The notes under the pieces: model-generated
Database searches by the model: none
The model's input: the letters and a program-made list of their open reading frames with translations, nothing else
Told to the model about the DNA's origin: nothing
Part shown: positions 23,832-35,600 of the stretch, piece after piece
How the letters are laid out: each line of letters opens with the position of its first letter
Numbering within the stretch: the first letter of the stretch is position 1
Made by a program: the position numbers and the translations under genes
Source: Geosiphon pyriformis
Taxonomy: Eukaryota > Glomeromycota > Glomeromycetes > Archaeosporales > Geosiphonaceae
DNA length: 64,000 nucleotides
Direction of reading: 5' to 3'
Assembly: GCA_016748015.1 (NCBI GenBank)
Contig: JAAOMT010000607.1
Coordinates: 634,137 to 698,136 of the forward strand

Positions 23832-25775
23832 ATGGAACTAGTGGGCTCTTCTGCTGGTGGTTCTGGCTCAGTTTCGGCTGGTTTGAGGACCCACCAGAGT
23901 GCGAAGAAGAAGCGCATAGATACGGTCTACTCTTGGAGTACATTCTACAAAAAGCCAAAGAAGCCTGCTGCTGGTAATGTGGTTGACTCATCTGCTGGAT
24001 CGCTGAACCTGGAGGATATTAGTGGTGCTGGTGCCAAGCCTGTGGTGTCCTGGAGCAGTGAGATTGGCAGTGTTGCTAGTAGTGTCAGTGGTCTCTCAGA
24101 TGTTGAAAATATAGCGAACACGGTGGCCGAAGAAACCAGCTATGTGGAATCAGGTGAGGATGATGGCATGGATAAAAATATGCCAAAGAAGACTCATACT
24201 CAAACGTACGTGCTGGGCAACTCACCAAAACAATCTTTGTTCGACCATATAAGTAATAACGACAATGCGCTGGAGCTTCCTTTCCCTATAGTTGATGGTG
24301 CCAATCAGGTGCCGCATATCAGGTCACATGCCCTGGAAAAAAGAAATTTCGAGCCAGTAAAATTTTTCGCATTGGATATTGAGGTTTTGGCAGTGTCTGG
24401 GAAGACAAATGTTGATAAGTTGATGACAGTTAAAAAAATTTTTTATTGAATTGATGAATTTGGGGGAGCTTCAACTCCCTCAAAATTTCCAGGAATAATA
24501 AAATTATTATTTACATCTGAAAAAAGTTTAATTAAGGCAAGGGAATTGGCAATTAGTGAGAAGATTTTGGTAAATAATAATCTAAGTAAAGTAAACAGAC
24601 GTTCAGATCAGGAAGTGATTGTCAAGGAAATCCTAATGGATCTTTCCAAATCGGCAGTAGTTTTGGCATTTTCTAAATTTGGCAAAATTGTTTTAATTAA
24701 AATGCAGCTGATTGGTCTTTGACAAAAGGCCCTGATTGAGTTTGAGTTATCTGAAGTAGCTAGTCTGGTTGCATTCAAATAGTCAGTCTTCATGAGAAAA
24801 GATTCAGTGCATGTAGCTTTGGCAGTCAGTGATAAACAAATATGGATATCAAGAGATCAGCATCGGGCTTTGCTTTATACTCTTTCAATTGGCATTACTG
24901 TCCATAATTTGTCAGAATTGGTAGAGGCTTATGGCAGAAAAACATGTTTTATTGGCCATAATTCAACTTCGTATGTTCGTGATCAGTGTGCTGTATTTTG
25001 TTTTGAGAGTGAGGCATCCAAGTTGGCTGCTGTTGGTTCGGTTCCGGTCTTCAAGGGTGTAAGTTTGTGTTGGGCTGGTCTCTTTTTGGCCTGTTGCACA
25101 GTGTGTAAACAATTCAGTCATGTTTCTGATGTTTGTTCTATGAGTGAAAACTCTGGTGCTTGCAGTAAGTGGGTGGTGACTTCTCAGGATTAGGTTCATT
25201 TGGCTGATATATATAAGAGAAAGCAGGCTCCTATTGCTCACTCAGTTTTCTTCAGTGGCAAAACATGGGCCCAAGTTGCTGGTGGCCCCCCCTTTTGTGT
25301 GGTTTTTTCAGGTCCTTCTGATGTTGGTACAAATTTTGGTGTGGGAGCTGTCTTAGCAGAATCTTTTCTTTTAGATATCTCTGGTTTGTACAATTAGGTG
25401 GCATCTTTGGAACGCTCTTTGAAGCTTTTGACAGACCAAGTTTCTACCATTGTGAAAAAGCTGAGCTGTATTGAAATGGTGTCTTCGGAGTCTTCTTCTC
25501 ATGCCTCTCCTCCTGTTGTGTCTGCTTCTCTGACCTTGTGCATGGATTTGGATATGGCATTGGATGTTCTATTGACAACATCTCCTTCTCTTTGTCCGGC
25601 TGTTGATGATGCTACTTCTGATTTTGGTTTCAGTAATTCGAAGGTTCTGACTGCCAAGGTTGGTGGTTTGGAGTCAAAGTTGATGGCTTTGAATGCATCA
25701 GTCAGCTCGGTTTTGGCAAGATTGGATATGTTGTGTTCTGGTTTGGGTTCTTTGGTTTTCTCATCTTCTCAATGA
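23832..25775 (+). pseudogene. LINE B ORF1 (RNA-binding protein), five in-frame stops
   Basis: One frame runs from ATG 23832 to TGA 25773-25775, about 647 codons. The Ser/Gly-rich N-terminus is followed by a FFALDIE motif near residue 178, an RRM-like pair of segments at about 200-330, a canonical zinc knuckle at about 25096-25140 (CTVCKQFSHVSDVC) and a helical tail. Premature stops are at 24447, 24720, 24780, 25191 and 25395. Those that can be compared with LINEs C or D replace TGG or CAG, by G-to-A or C-to-T. The end overlaps ORF2. The protein would coat the LINE RNA. Confidence 0.85.
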
Positions 25776-28700
25776 CTGGTTTGATTTGGAAGGTTGCTAT
25801 GTGTAATGTTCGGGGCATGAACGTTCCTACGAAGCAGGATGATATAGTTTGTTGGCATAAGGACATGGGCAATTTGGTTTCTATTTTTACTGAGACAAAG
25901 TTGAAGGATAAGGTTCATCCCTGAATTATCAACAGATTTAATGGTGTTCGGGTGTTTATCTCTGGTTTGGATTCTGGATATCTGGGTGCTAGTGTGGTGG
26001 TTGTCCTGAACTCTTCTTTGACAAGGCATGTGTACAAGGTTTCTGAAGTACCTGGCTGGCTTCTGTCTGTTAAATTGCTTTTCAAGAATAAGCTCTCAGT
26101 GTCAATTCTGGGGCTTTACGCTGGTGCTTCTTTGGTGGTATGGTTTTCTCAGGCTGATAAGATCAACTCTCTTATTGTGAAGACTGTTAACGAATCTTCT
26201 TTCGTCATTCTCGGGGGTGATTTTAATAAAGACAGTTCTCATAAGAGTGTGAGTTTCAAAAAATGCTTTGATTTGGGTCTGGTCAATTCTTTAGTCAATA
26301 GCCCGGCTGTGAAAATGCCCACTTGGGAAAATTCTAGAGATGTTAAAAAAACAATTGATTACGTGTTTGTCTCCCCAAATCTGGTCAATGCGATAGCAAA
26401 TTGTGGAGTTTTAAATGTCAATAAGTATTTTGACATGGACCATCAAGCTGTTTCAGTGTCTTTGGGTTTGGGTGGACTTTTGGATATGTGCTTGAATTCT
26501 CTTCGCACACAAGCGAATAGAGATCATTGGAAGTTTGACATCAAGAGTGTCAATGAAGCTAGGTAGTTGGAGTTCAAAGATGCTTCAGCTGCTAATGCCT
26601 TTATGTTCTCGGATGCTTTTGGTGTGGCAGTGAGGTTTTCAGATAAGGATGCTATGTGGGACATTGTTTGCAAGGTCATGGTTTTTTTAGCAGGTGGTAC
26701 ATTTAAGAAAAAATGGTTCAAAGGTTTTGATAGTGTGTTTACCAAGACTTCCTTTAGGTTTTACAAGCTGGAGCTGCTGGTTTCTAAGTTGGTTAAGGCT
26801 TCGCGTTTGGCTTCTAGTGATGGTTTTGCCTCTTTGTTGGAGGTGTGGCACAGACTTGACTCCCCTGGTGCATCAGTGGTTAAGTCTCTGTTTCTTTCAG
26901 GTTCTAATTTTGATCTTATTCATTCTGCACTGGCCAAAGCAAGGAAATCGTACTGCTCTTTCAAATTGTTGGAATCCAAGCACACTGAAGAGTCTTTGAT
27001 CAAGCAGGCTATTGATAAGAGAATGGAGAGTTTTGAGCTGAATAAGGGTCACACCATTAGGAGCATTTTAAAGCATCCTTTTCGCAAGGTGGTCCTGAAT
27101 CATCTGGTTATAGAAGATGAGTTGGTTTTAGAGCCTGATTTAAGGTGGACAAAATTATGGAGGGATGGACCAAAAAGCATAAGATAGTATCTGATATCTC
27201 TGAGGATTGGGCCCACCAATATCAGCCTCTGGATTACGTGTTCGATGGTGCTTTCTCTAATGTCATGTGTTCAATTAGTTTAGATGAATTATTAACTGTT
27301 GTCAAGGATTTTCTTGATGGAAAGATGGCTGGTTTTTCTGGTATCTTTAACAAATTGTAGAAACATTGTGACAAATCTGTTTTGAATATGCTTTTGGTGC
27401 TTTTGAATTCCTGTTTGGTTGGTAAGTCGGTTCCTGGGCCATGGAGAGAAGCTTGGGTTTCAATGATTCCTAAACCATATGAATGGAAGGGAGTTCTTAC
27501 GAACACCCATCCTATAGCTTTAATTGAAATGGCCTGCAAAATTCTTTCCAAGATCCTTTCAGATAGAATTTCATTGGCTTGCAGCACTTTTGAGGTTCTT
27601 CGTGAAGATAATTTTTCTGTTTTGAAAGGTACGATGATGCAATCTCCCATTTTTGCTATTGGTTCTGTGGTTGAGAATGCCTTGAAAAAGAACTGTGAAC
27701 TTTGGCTGGTTTTACAAGACATGTGCAAAGCTTATGACTCAGTTGGTTGGGAACATCTTAAGAGAAGTCTGGTTAGGATCAAAATATGTGACAGATTTAT
27801 TAGATTTTTTGGCAGTATTCACAATAGTCGCGTCAACAGGGTGATGACTGACTTTGGCTTGACTAATGGGTATTGTGTCCATGATGGGCTGGATCAGGGA
27901 GAAGTTTTCTCACCCCTTCTCTGGCATATTTTTTATGATTCACTTTTGTGCGAAGTCAAGAGACAGGAGAGTATGTGTAGTTACAAATTGAATTCTCATT
28001 TTATTTCCAAAACTGGCCAAGTAGATCTTCAAGCTGGACTGACTTTTTTTTTTGCTGCTGGTGCTTTCATCAATGATACTATTTGGATTGGTAGCAGCCA
28101 GGCTGCTACTCAACACATCCTTAATGTTGCTAGTGAATTTTTCAGGTTCAATAACATTTCTATAAATAATAACAAGATGGTTGCCATCCCTATCAACTGT
28201 TGGGTGATGGACCCACGTTTAACTATTAGTGGCTTGCCCATTTCCATCGCCAAGAAGGGGGAATCTCATCGCTATCTGGGTATTTTTTTGTCTTCTGAGG
28301 GTCTTTCGAAGCCTAGCTTGGCTAAAGCTTAGGCGGATGTGTGGTTTTTTGTAAACTTTGTTTTAAAGAAGGCAGTTTCGGACAAACAGTGTGCATATTT
28401 GGTGTCTGCAGTTCTTTTCTCTGTCATTAGCTACAGGACTCAGTTCAGTTTTGTTTCTGTTGGTGTTTGTAATAAATGGGATGCTCTGGTGCACAAAATC
28501 TTGAAATCTAAGTCTGGGTTGCCACGTGATTTCCCCAGTGATATGCTTCATTATCCCTCTTTGTACAATTTAAAGATCTTCGAACAGATCCAGACTAAGA
28601 GTAAATCAGCCTCCATTGTTGCTTTTGTGAATTCTACTGGTGTCTTGGGTCACTTGTTCTCTCATAGGTCTCATGATCTCCAGGTTCTCAGCTGGTGTCC

Positions 28701-30450
28701 TCATCATTCCTTGCTGTTTCCGGCTCGCGTTAGTGTTAGTCCCTCAAATAATTTTTTGGCGGGTGTGGTTTGTATCTTTTCTGGGTATGATTTGTCTTTA
28801 GATGGCTCTCTGACTTGTGTTTTTTACCATCAGAGTAGTACTCCTATGTCTCTGGTTCTCAGTGAACACTATTTTTTCAAGTGTGTCTCTTCACTCAGGC
28901 ATTATAGAATTGCTTTTGTGGAACAACTTTGTGACCATAGTGGAGATGTTTTTAGTTGGAGAACCTTCAAGCATTGGAAGAGGCTGGACCCTTGTGGCCC
29001 AGTCTCTTTGTGGTTTGATCTTTCCGTTCAATTTCTCGGTAGTGTTGTTCCTCCTTTTATTTGTCCCTCTTTTGTAGAGGATCGTGCTAGTTCTGATGTT
29101 CATCTGTCTCATAATTTTGGTGTGGTTTGTGACACTCTGCTGACCATCAGTACTGCTTGCCTGTCTGTGTATATGGATGGGTCTCTAAGTGGTCTGGGCA
29201 CTGTTGACATGAAAGCAGGTGCTGCCACTTTCTTTGAGGACATTAACTCAGATTTGGGTGTTGAAGTGTCTGGTTTGGTTTCTTCTGCTCTAATGGAATT
29301 GCAGGCAATTGCTTTGGCTCTTGAGTGTGTTCTCTCTTTTCAGTTGGTTGACTTGTTTTTGAACAGCCAAGCTATTGTAGATGTGTGCAAGTCAGAGTTT
29401 TTGTTGGTTTATCCAGATTTTAGGAACCGTTGTTGGATTGAGTGCTGTCACATAGCTAATGTCATTCATCACAAGAATTTGGAAGTGAATTGGATTAAAG
29501 TTAGGGGTCATTCAGGCATCCCAGGCAATGAACATGTTGATGCACTTGCTAAGGAGGCTGCTTCTTCTGCTTGGCGCCTGCCTTATTTGGTCGGCAAATG
29601 TTTTCTGAAGACAGATGGTACCACGGTTTCTAGTAATTCTAGACACTTTGTTCATGATGTTTTCTGTTTGGTTCATCGCGCTCGATGGGAGGTTGGGTCT
29701 GGCTCTTGGGTTGTGGCAGATGGTTTGCGTGCTGATATTGATTGGTCCAAGTCTTCTCTGGTGTGGCACTCCAATTCTCACTTGGCTGCTGGTTTCATTA
29801 GTGTGCATATGGCTGGCTTTCAGACTTATTTTATGAAGGCCCTTCATTGTCAGCTCCCAGTTGCTGTGTGTAAGTGTTTGTATAATAGGAGGTATCCCAG
29901 TGTAGTGTGTTTGTATTGTGATGATGTTGAGATCTCGGATCATGTCTTTTCTTGTTCTCATGATGCCACTAGTTGTGCCCAATTGTTGGATGTTCATGCT
30001 TCGGCTTGGGTGGCTCTTTCTGGTCTGTCTTGGTCTTTTTCATGTGTCTTGCAGCTGTTGGATTTCTGTGTTTCTAAGATTGGAGTTGGTGCTGCTCTGT
30101 ATAAAGGCTTTGTTTTCAATGATTGGTATTGTGAGTCTGTTTCAGTTTTCAGAGATTCTAAGGTTGGGGCTGGTAAAATTGTGGATTTTGTACGTGAGTT
30201 TTGTTTTGCATTTTGGAATAACATTTGGTTGGTTCACGCCAGGTACCGGGCGTTTATGGAAAAGCACAGTTTGATTCCACGTGACAGCTCCACTCCCACT
30301 TTAGTTTCTGGTTTGTCTATTGTTTTTTCAGCTGGTGTAGTTAGATTGCTAGGTATGGTTAAGGCTTTTGGAGTTGGTTTCGGGTTTCGTAAGTTTTGTC
30401 CATTTTTTTCAGGTATTAGGGATTTGGTTTCTGTACATATAGGTGTATAG
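25772..30450 (+). pseudogene. LINE B ORF2: endonuclease, RT, RNase H, CCHC
   Basis: Starts at ATG 25772, overlapping the ORF1 stop as ATGA. The endonuclease has MCNVRGMN, TETK, GGDFN (about 26215), TIDYVFVSP and a DMDHQAVS motif. RT motif A reads CKAYDSVGWEHL (about 27725), followed by the GLDQGEVFSPLLW motif; the active-site motif is FIND (28065-28076) where LINEs C and D have FVDD. RNase H has YMDGS, MELQAI, LFLNSQ where an acidic residue is expected, and NEHVDALA. A CLYCDDVEISDHVFSC finger follows. Stops at 25921, 26564 and 28330, a TAG at 27358 and a frameshift by deletion at about 27140 break the frame; after 28339 it is open for 703 codons. Confidence 0.88.
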
Positions 30451-30581
30451 TATAGTCTTGACTGGCCCGAGTGGCTGGTCATGTGTAGAAAGTGCATGAT
30501 TCACTCCTAGTTTAGATCATTTGTATGATGTAAGGCACTAGATCACATTTGGATCTTACTCGTTAAATTAAATAAAAAAAA
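30451..30581 (+). repeat. LINE B 3' tail with hairpin
   Basis: TCATGTGT (30479-30486) and GTGCATGA (30492-30499) can pair around an AGAAA loop, eight pairs counting G-U wobbles. The tail ends CTCGTTAAATTAAATA and poly(A). No AATAAA signal apart from the A-rich end itself. Confidence 0.7.
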
Positions 30582-30809
30582 AATAATTAGTTTTATTTTT
30601 ATTTTTTATTTTTTTAATTGGTTAAAAATTTATTTAAAAATTTATTTTAAAAATAAAAACTAAAAAATAATTTTTTCTAATATTAAAATTATATATATGT
30701 TTATAGTTATATAAAAAAACATATAATAATAGAAAAAAAACTTCTTTCTCTCCTTCATCCAAAATTCCCAAAAAAGAGTCTAAAGTTTTTTTGAAAGAAG
30801 TTTTTTACT

Positions 30810-32675
30810 ATTCAGTATGATAAGTCAAAACCATTCTTTGATTATGAGGCCACTGTTGGCTCTGTTATTGCTGTTATGAAAAAGACTATTAAAGTTTCTG
30901 GTTCTGAGAGTGGTTTCAAGCCGGTTGTATCAAAGAAGAAGAGGAAGGGAGATGTATTGGCAGAGGGTATTGATAATAGAGAGGTTGCTACTGAAGCTCC
31001 TGGTGCTTGTTCATGAGGTTCTGAAACAGGTAACACTACTGAGTCTGAGAGTATTGACATGAAGGAGGAGTGCCTGGTTAAAGAAACTAGTGTTGACTAT
31101 GGTGAAAATGGCACTTTCGTAGAAGGAGATCCTAATCAAATGCCAAAGAGTTTGCGTGTAAAGACCAAAAAGGTGTTAGAGAAGCCTCTGGGTGTTATTA
31201 ATTATGGTACTGTCAATACAGACAATGATGTGTTAGACAATTTTTTTCTTCTCCTGCCTCTTCTGCCTATCAAACTGTTCGTTCAAGTGCCTGTTCACAA
31301 ATCCTTTGCTTTAGATATTGATTTTATGGCCATCACTGGGAAATCTTCTCAAGAAAAATTGAGTTTTATCAAAAAAAATTTTTCAAGTGTGAATGATTTT
31401 GAGGGGGCTTCTACTCTCTCAAAATTTGGTGGAATTATTTGTGCAACTTTCACTTCGGAAAAGGCAATGATGGCTGCTGGGAAGTTGGCAAATGATCATA
31501 GTGTTGTGGTAAACACTGATTTCAAGTGCCCTAACAACATTCGTACGAATCGGGATATTGTGTTAAAAAAGATTCCTGTGGGAACATCAATGGAGGCTGT
31601 GCATACAGCTGTGTCCGAATTTGGGATTATTAAGAAGATCAGAATGCAGTTGGTGGGATTGTGGCAGAAAGTGATTATCAAGATAGAAGATCAAAATCAG
31701 GCTGATCTCTTGGCAAACAAATGGTCTATTTTTATTGGGAAAGATGCAGTTCATGTGGCCAGAGCTGACGTGAATAAACAGATATGGGATTCTAGAGACA
31801 GATTCAGGGCATTGTTTTACACTCTTCCTGTGGGTACAAATGCTCATGATCTGTGGGATTTTCTGGATTTGGTGGGTGAGAAAACATGCGTCATTGATTG
31901 CAATTCTGTTAACTACACTCGTGCATGCTACACTTTTGTGGGTTTTGGGTCTGAGGATGTCCTATTGCAGACTATGACTAACATGCCTATTATAAAAGGT
32001 GTACATCTTTACTGGTTGCATTTGTTTACTGCCTTGTGTTCCTCTTGCAATTCTCTTGGTCATATGTCTTTGGTTTGTAAGTCGGATGGTGTGTCTTTAG
32101 GTCCTAAGAGCAAAAAAGCCCCTCTCTTGGCTCAGGATCAGTTTAGATTGGCAAAAATTTATGAGAAAAAGTCTGTGCCCATTTTCCGTCTTCTGGCTTT
32201 TGGTAGTAAGACTTGGACTTCAGTAGTTGGCTCTCCTCCTTTAGGCACATCTTGTGGATATGATTCTCAACTTGGTTCCATTGGTATTGGTAAATCTCTC
32301 CCTCCTGTGGTAAATAATTTGGAAAAACAGTTGGTTATTATTGAAAGCAGTCTTGTCAGCCTCGCAAAATGAATTAGTGAGTTGGCTAAGAGGTTGGATT
32401 TATTCGTGCTGGCAGTTTTTCAGCCTAGCCCTAGATGTCAGCTGCTGGTGACCTCTCCATCACAGAATTAGATGGATGATATAGTAATGGGAGAGGGCTC
32501 GGGTAAAGCCACTTATGGCAAGACTGCTATGCTTGTGAATCTGTCTGTGTCCCCTTAAGTAATCAAGCTGAAAACTATATTGGAAGGTCTCTCAGCCTCT
32601 GTTCTAAGCTTGTCTGCTTGCTTTGATGGTTTGGTTCTGGCTGGCAGTGCACTTCCTTAACCCTCTTCTCAATAA
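30810..32675 (+). pseudogene. LINE C ORF1, broken
   Basis: One frame from about 30810 to TAA 32673-32675. The first residues (IQYDKSKPFFDYE) match LINE D, but no ATG precedes them in frame; the first conserved in-frame ATG is 31059. The longest open part is 31059-32372 (437 codons) with a FALDIDFM motif, RRM-like segments, and a zinc knuckle CSSCNSLGHMSLVC near 32040-32080. Stops occur at 31014 (TGA where D has TGG), 32370, 32469, 32556 and 32658. Expected role: RNA-binding partner of ORF2. Confidence 0.82.
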
Positions 32676-35600
32676 CTAATCTTATCTGGAAAATTGCCAC
32701 ATGTAATGTTAAAGGTATGAACAATCCTGCCAAACAGGATGATATTGTTCGGTGGCACAAAGATATAGACAATTTGATTTTGATTTTTATGGAAACAAAG
32801 TTGAAAGATAAGGCTCGTCTATGGTTGGCTAACAAGTTTGATAATGTTTGTGTGTTTTCTTCTGGTTTGAATTCTGGCTATGTTGGTGCTGGTGTTACAA
32901 TTGTATTGAATAGTTCTTTGGCTAAGCATGTTTGTAAGGTTTCTGAGATTCCAGGTTGACTTCTGTGTGTCAGACTTTTTTTCAGAAACAAACTCTCAGT
33001 TTCTATTTTGGGGCTTTATGCTGGTGCTTCGTCAGCTATTCAATTTTCTCAGGCTGACAAGGTTAATTCTTTAATTGCAAAGGCTGTTAATAAATCTTCT
33101 TTTGTTGTCCTTGGTAGTGATTTTAATGAGGATGGTTCTCATAGGTATGCTAGCTTCAAAAAATGTTTTGAGTTGGGCCTGGTCAACTCTCTGCATGAAA
33201 GTTTATTTGTAAAGACACTGACTTGGTACAACTCTTGTGGTGTTAATAAGACAATTGATTATGTTTTCATCTCTTCTAATTTGGTGCAGTGGTAGATTGC
33301 AGTGTGGCTGGTGTTGAGGACTTTTTTGACACTGATCACAGGGCTGTTTTTGTTTCTGTGGGCTTGGGTGGCCTGCTTGATGTCCAGTTAAATTCAATAC
33401 GCAAGCAAGTGAATAAAGACCATTGGAAGTATAATATCAAAAATGTCAATGAATCTAAGTGGTCTGAATTCAGAGAGGCCATGGCTGTTAATGCTTGTAT
33501 GTTCTCAGATGCTTTTGTTGTTGCTAAGTGGTATTCAGATTTGGATGTGATGTGGGATATTGTTCGCAAGGTTTTGGTTCTCTCGGCTGGTGGAACTTTC
33601 AGAAAAAAGTGGTTCAAGTGCTTTGATAGTGTTTTTAATAAGATGTCTTCCAGGTTTCATAAACTGGAACTGCTTGTGTCTAAGTTGGTTAAAGCTTCTC
33701 ATCTGGTTTTTGGTGGAAACTTTGCTTCTTTGTTAAACACTTGAGACAGACTTGATTCTGTGGGTGCTTCATCAGTAAAGTCTCTATTTTTTGCTGGCTC
33801 TGGTTTTGATGCTGTCCATTCTAAGCTGGCTAAGACTAGGAAATCTTACCACTCTGCTAAATTGTTAGAATCTAAGCATGCTGAAGATTCTCGTATAAGA
33901 CAGGCTATTGAGAAGAGAATAGAGAGTTTTGAGATAGACAAGGATTATACCATTCAGAGTGTTTTGGAGAGGCTGTTTCGGAAGGTGGTATTGGATCATC
34001 TGGTCGTGGATGAGGATTTGGTATTGGAGCCTGAGTTGGTTAAATCTAAGGTGAATGTGATTATAGAGAGTTGGACTTGGAAGCGTGTAGTGGTGCCTGA
34101 TATTTCTAGTGATTGGAAATAACAATTCCAGTCTTTGGATTATGTCTTTGATGGTGCCTTCACCAACATCATGTGCTCAATTAGTTTTGATGAGATGTTT
34201 GGGGTTATTTCCGATTTGCTCAAGAGGAAAGCGGCTGGTCTTTCTGGTATACCTAATGAATTTTAGAAACATTGCAATAAGTCGGTTCTAGATATGCTTT
34301 TGGTACTCTTGAACTTTTGCTTGGTTAGTGAGACAGTGCCTGGACCTTGAAGGGAGGCTTGGGTTTTGATGATTCCTAAATCTTATGAGTGGGAGAGTGT
34401 TCTCACAAATACCTATTCTATTGCTCTGATTAAAACAGCCTGTAAAATACTTTCCAAGATTCTTTTGGACCAGATCTTTTCAGCTTGTAATGCTTTTAAT
34501 GTCCTTTGTGGGGACAATTTTTCTGTCTTGAAAGATACAACTATGCAATTGCCCATTTTTGCCATCAGTTCTGTAATTGAGAATGCCTTGGAGAAGAACC
34601 GGAAATTGTGGCTGGTGTTGCAGGATATGTGGAAGGCTTATGACTCTGTTAGTTGGGAGCATCTTAGGAAAAATCTGGTCAGAATCAAGATATGTGATAG
34701 GTTTATTAAATTCTTTGGTGGCATCCATAATAGCCACGTTAACAGAGTGATGATGGATTTTGGATTGACTGATAGTTATCATGTTCATGATGGTTTGGAT
34801 CAGAGTGAGGTTTTCTCACCTCTTTTTTGGCATATATTTTATGATTCACTCTTGTGTAAGGTCAAATAACAAGAGAGTGTGTATGGCTACAGGTTGATTT
34901 CCCATTTTGTCACTAGAACTGGTTGCGTGAAATCTCAGAATGGGCTGTCATCATTTCTGGCTGCTGGTGCTTTTGTTGATGATATGATTTGAGTTGGTAG
35001 CAGCCAGGCTGCTATTCAATATATTCTGGATATTGCTAGTAACTTTTTCAGGTTTAATGACATTTCAATTAACAATGACAAGACTGTAGCCATTTCCATC
35101 AACTGTAGAGTTGCGAATTTGGTTTTGACTGTGAGTGGCTCACCTATTTCTATTGCCAAAAAGGGTGTACTTCATCATTATTTAGGTATATTTTTGTCTT
35201 CTGACGGTCTTTTGAAACTTAGCCTGGCTAAAGCACATTTAGATGTTTGGTTTTTTGTCAATCTCATAATTAGAAAGGCAATTTCGGATAAGCAATTTGC
35301 TTATTTGGTGTCTTTGGTTCTCTTTCTTATCATTGGCTACAGGACTCAGTTCAGTTTTGTTTCTCTCAGTATGTGTAGTAAATAGGATGCTTTGATTTGC
35401 AAGGACTTGAAATCTAAATCTGGGCTGCCACTGGATTTTCCTAATAATACACTTCATCATCCTTTCTTGTACAATTTAAAAACTTTTGAGCAAATTCAGG
35501 CTGAGGACAAGTCAGTTTCTGTTATTGTTTTTGTGAATTCTGTTGGTGTTTTGGGTCATCTGTTTGCTCACCAGTCTCATGACCTCCAGGCTTTTAGCTG

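Larger units (their letters stand above)
23680..30581 (+). mobile_element. LINE B, full length, least decayed
   Basis: About 6.9 kb with leader, ORF1, ORF2 and a 3' tail ending in nine to ten A. AATAATTAGT occurs at 23670-23679 and again at 30582-30591, a credible 10-bp target duplication. The domain order (AP endonuclease, RT, RNase H, terminal CCHC) places it with I-group LINEs. CpG dinucleotides are still frequent. The extreme 5' end is unusual in starting with a run of 15 A before the leader. Both ORFs carry stops, so this copy cannot make full proteins. Confidence 0.88.

Noticed and set aside
23735-23977. Plus-strand 80-codon frame at the start of LINE B
   Set aside because: Overlaps the leader and the true ORF1 start in another frame and has no counterpart in other copies.
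28817-30497. Several 70-160 codon frames on both strands over LINE B ORF2
   Set aside because: All lie over the 703-codon RNase H/CCHC frame and are its shadows.
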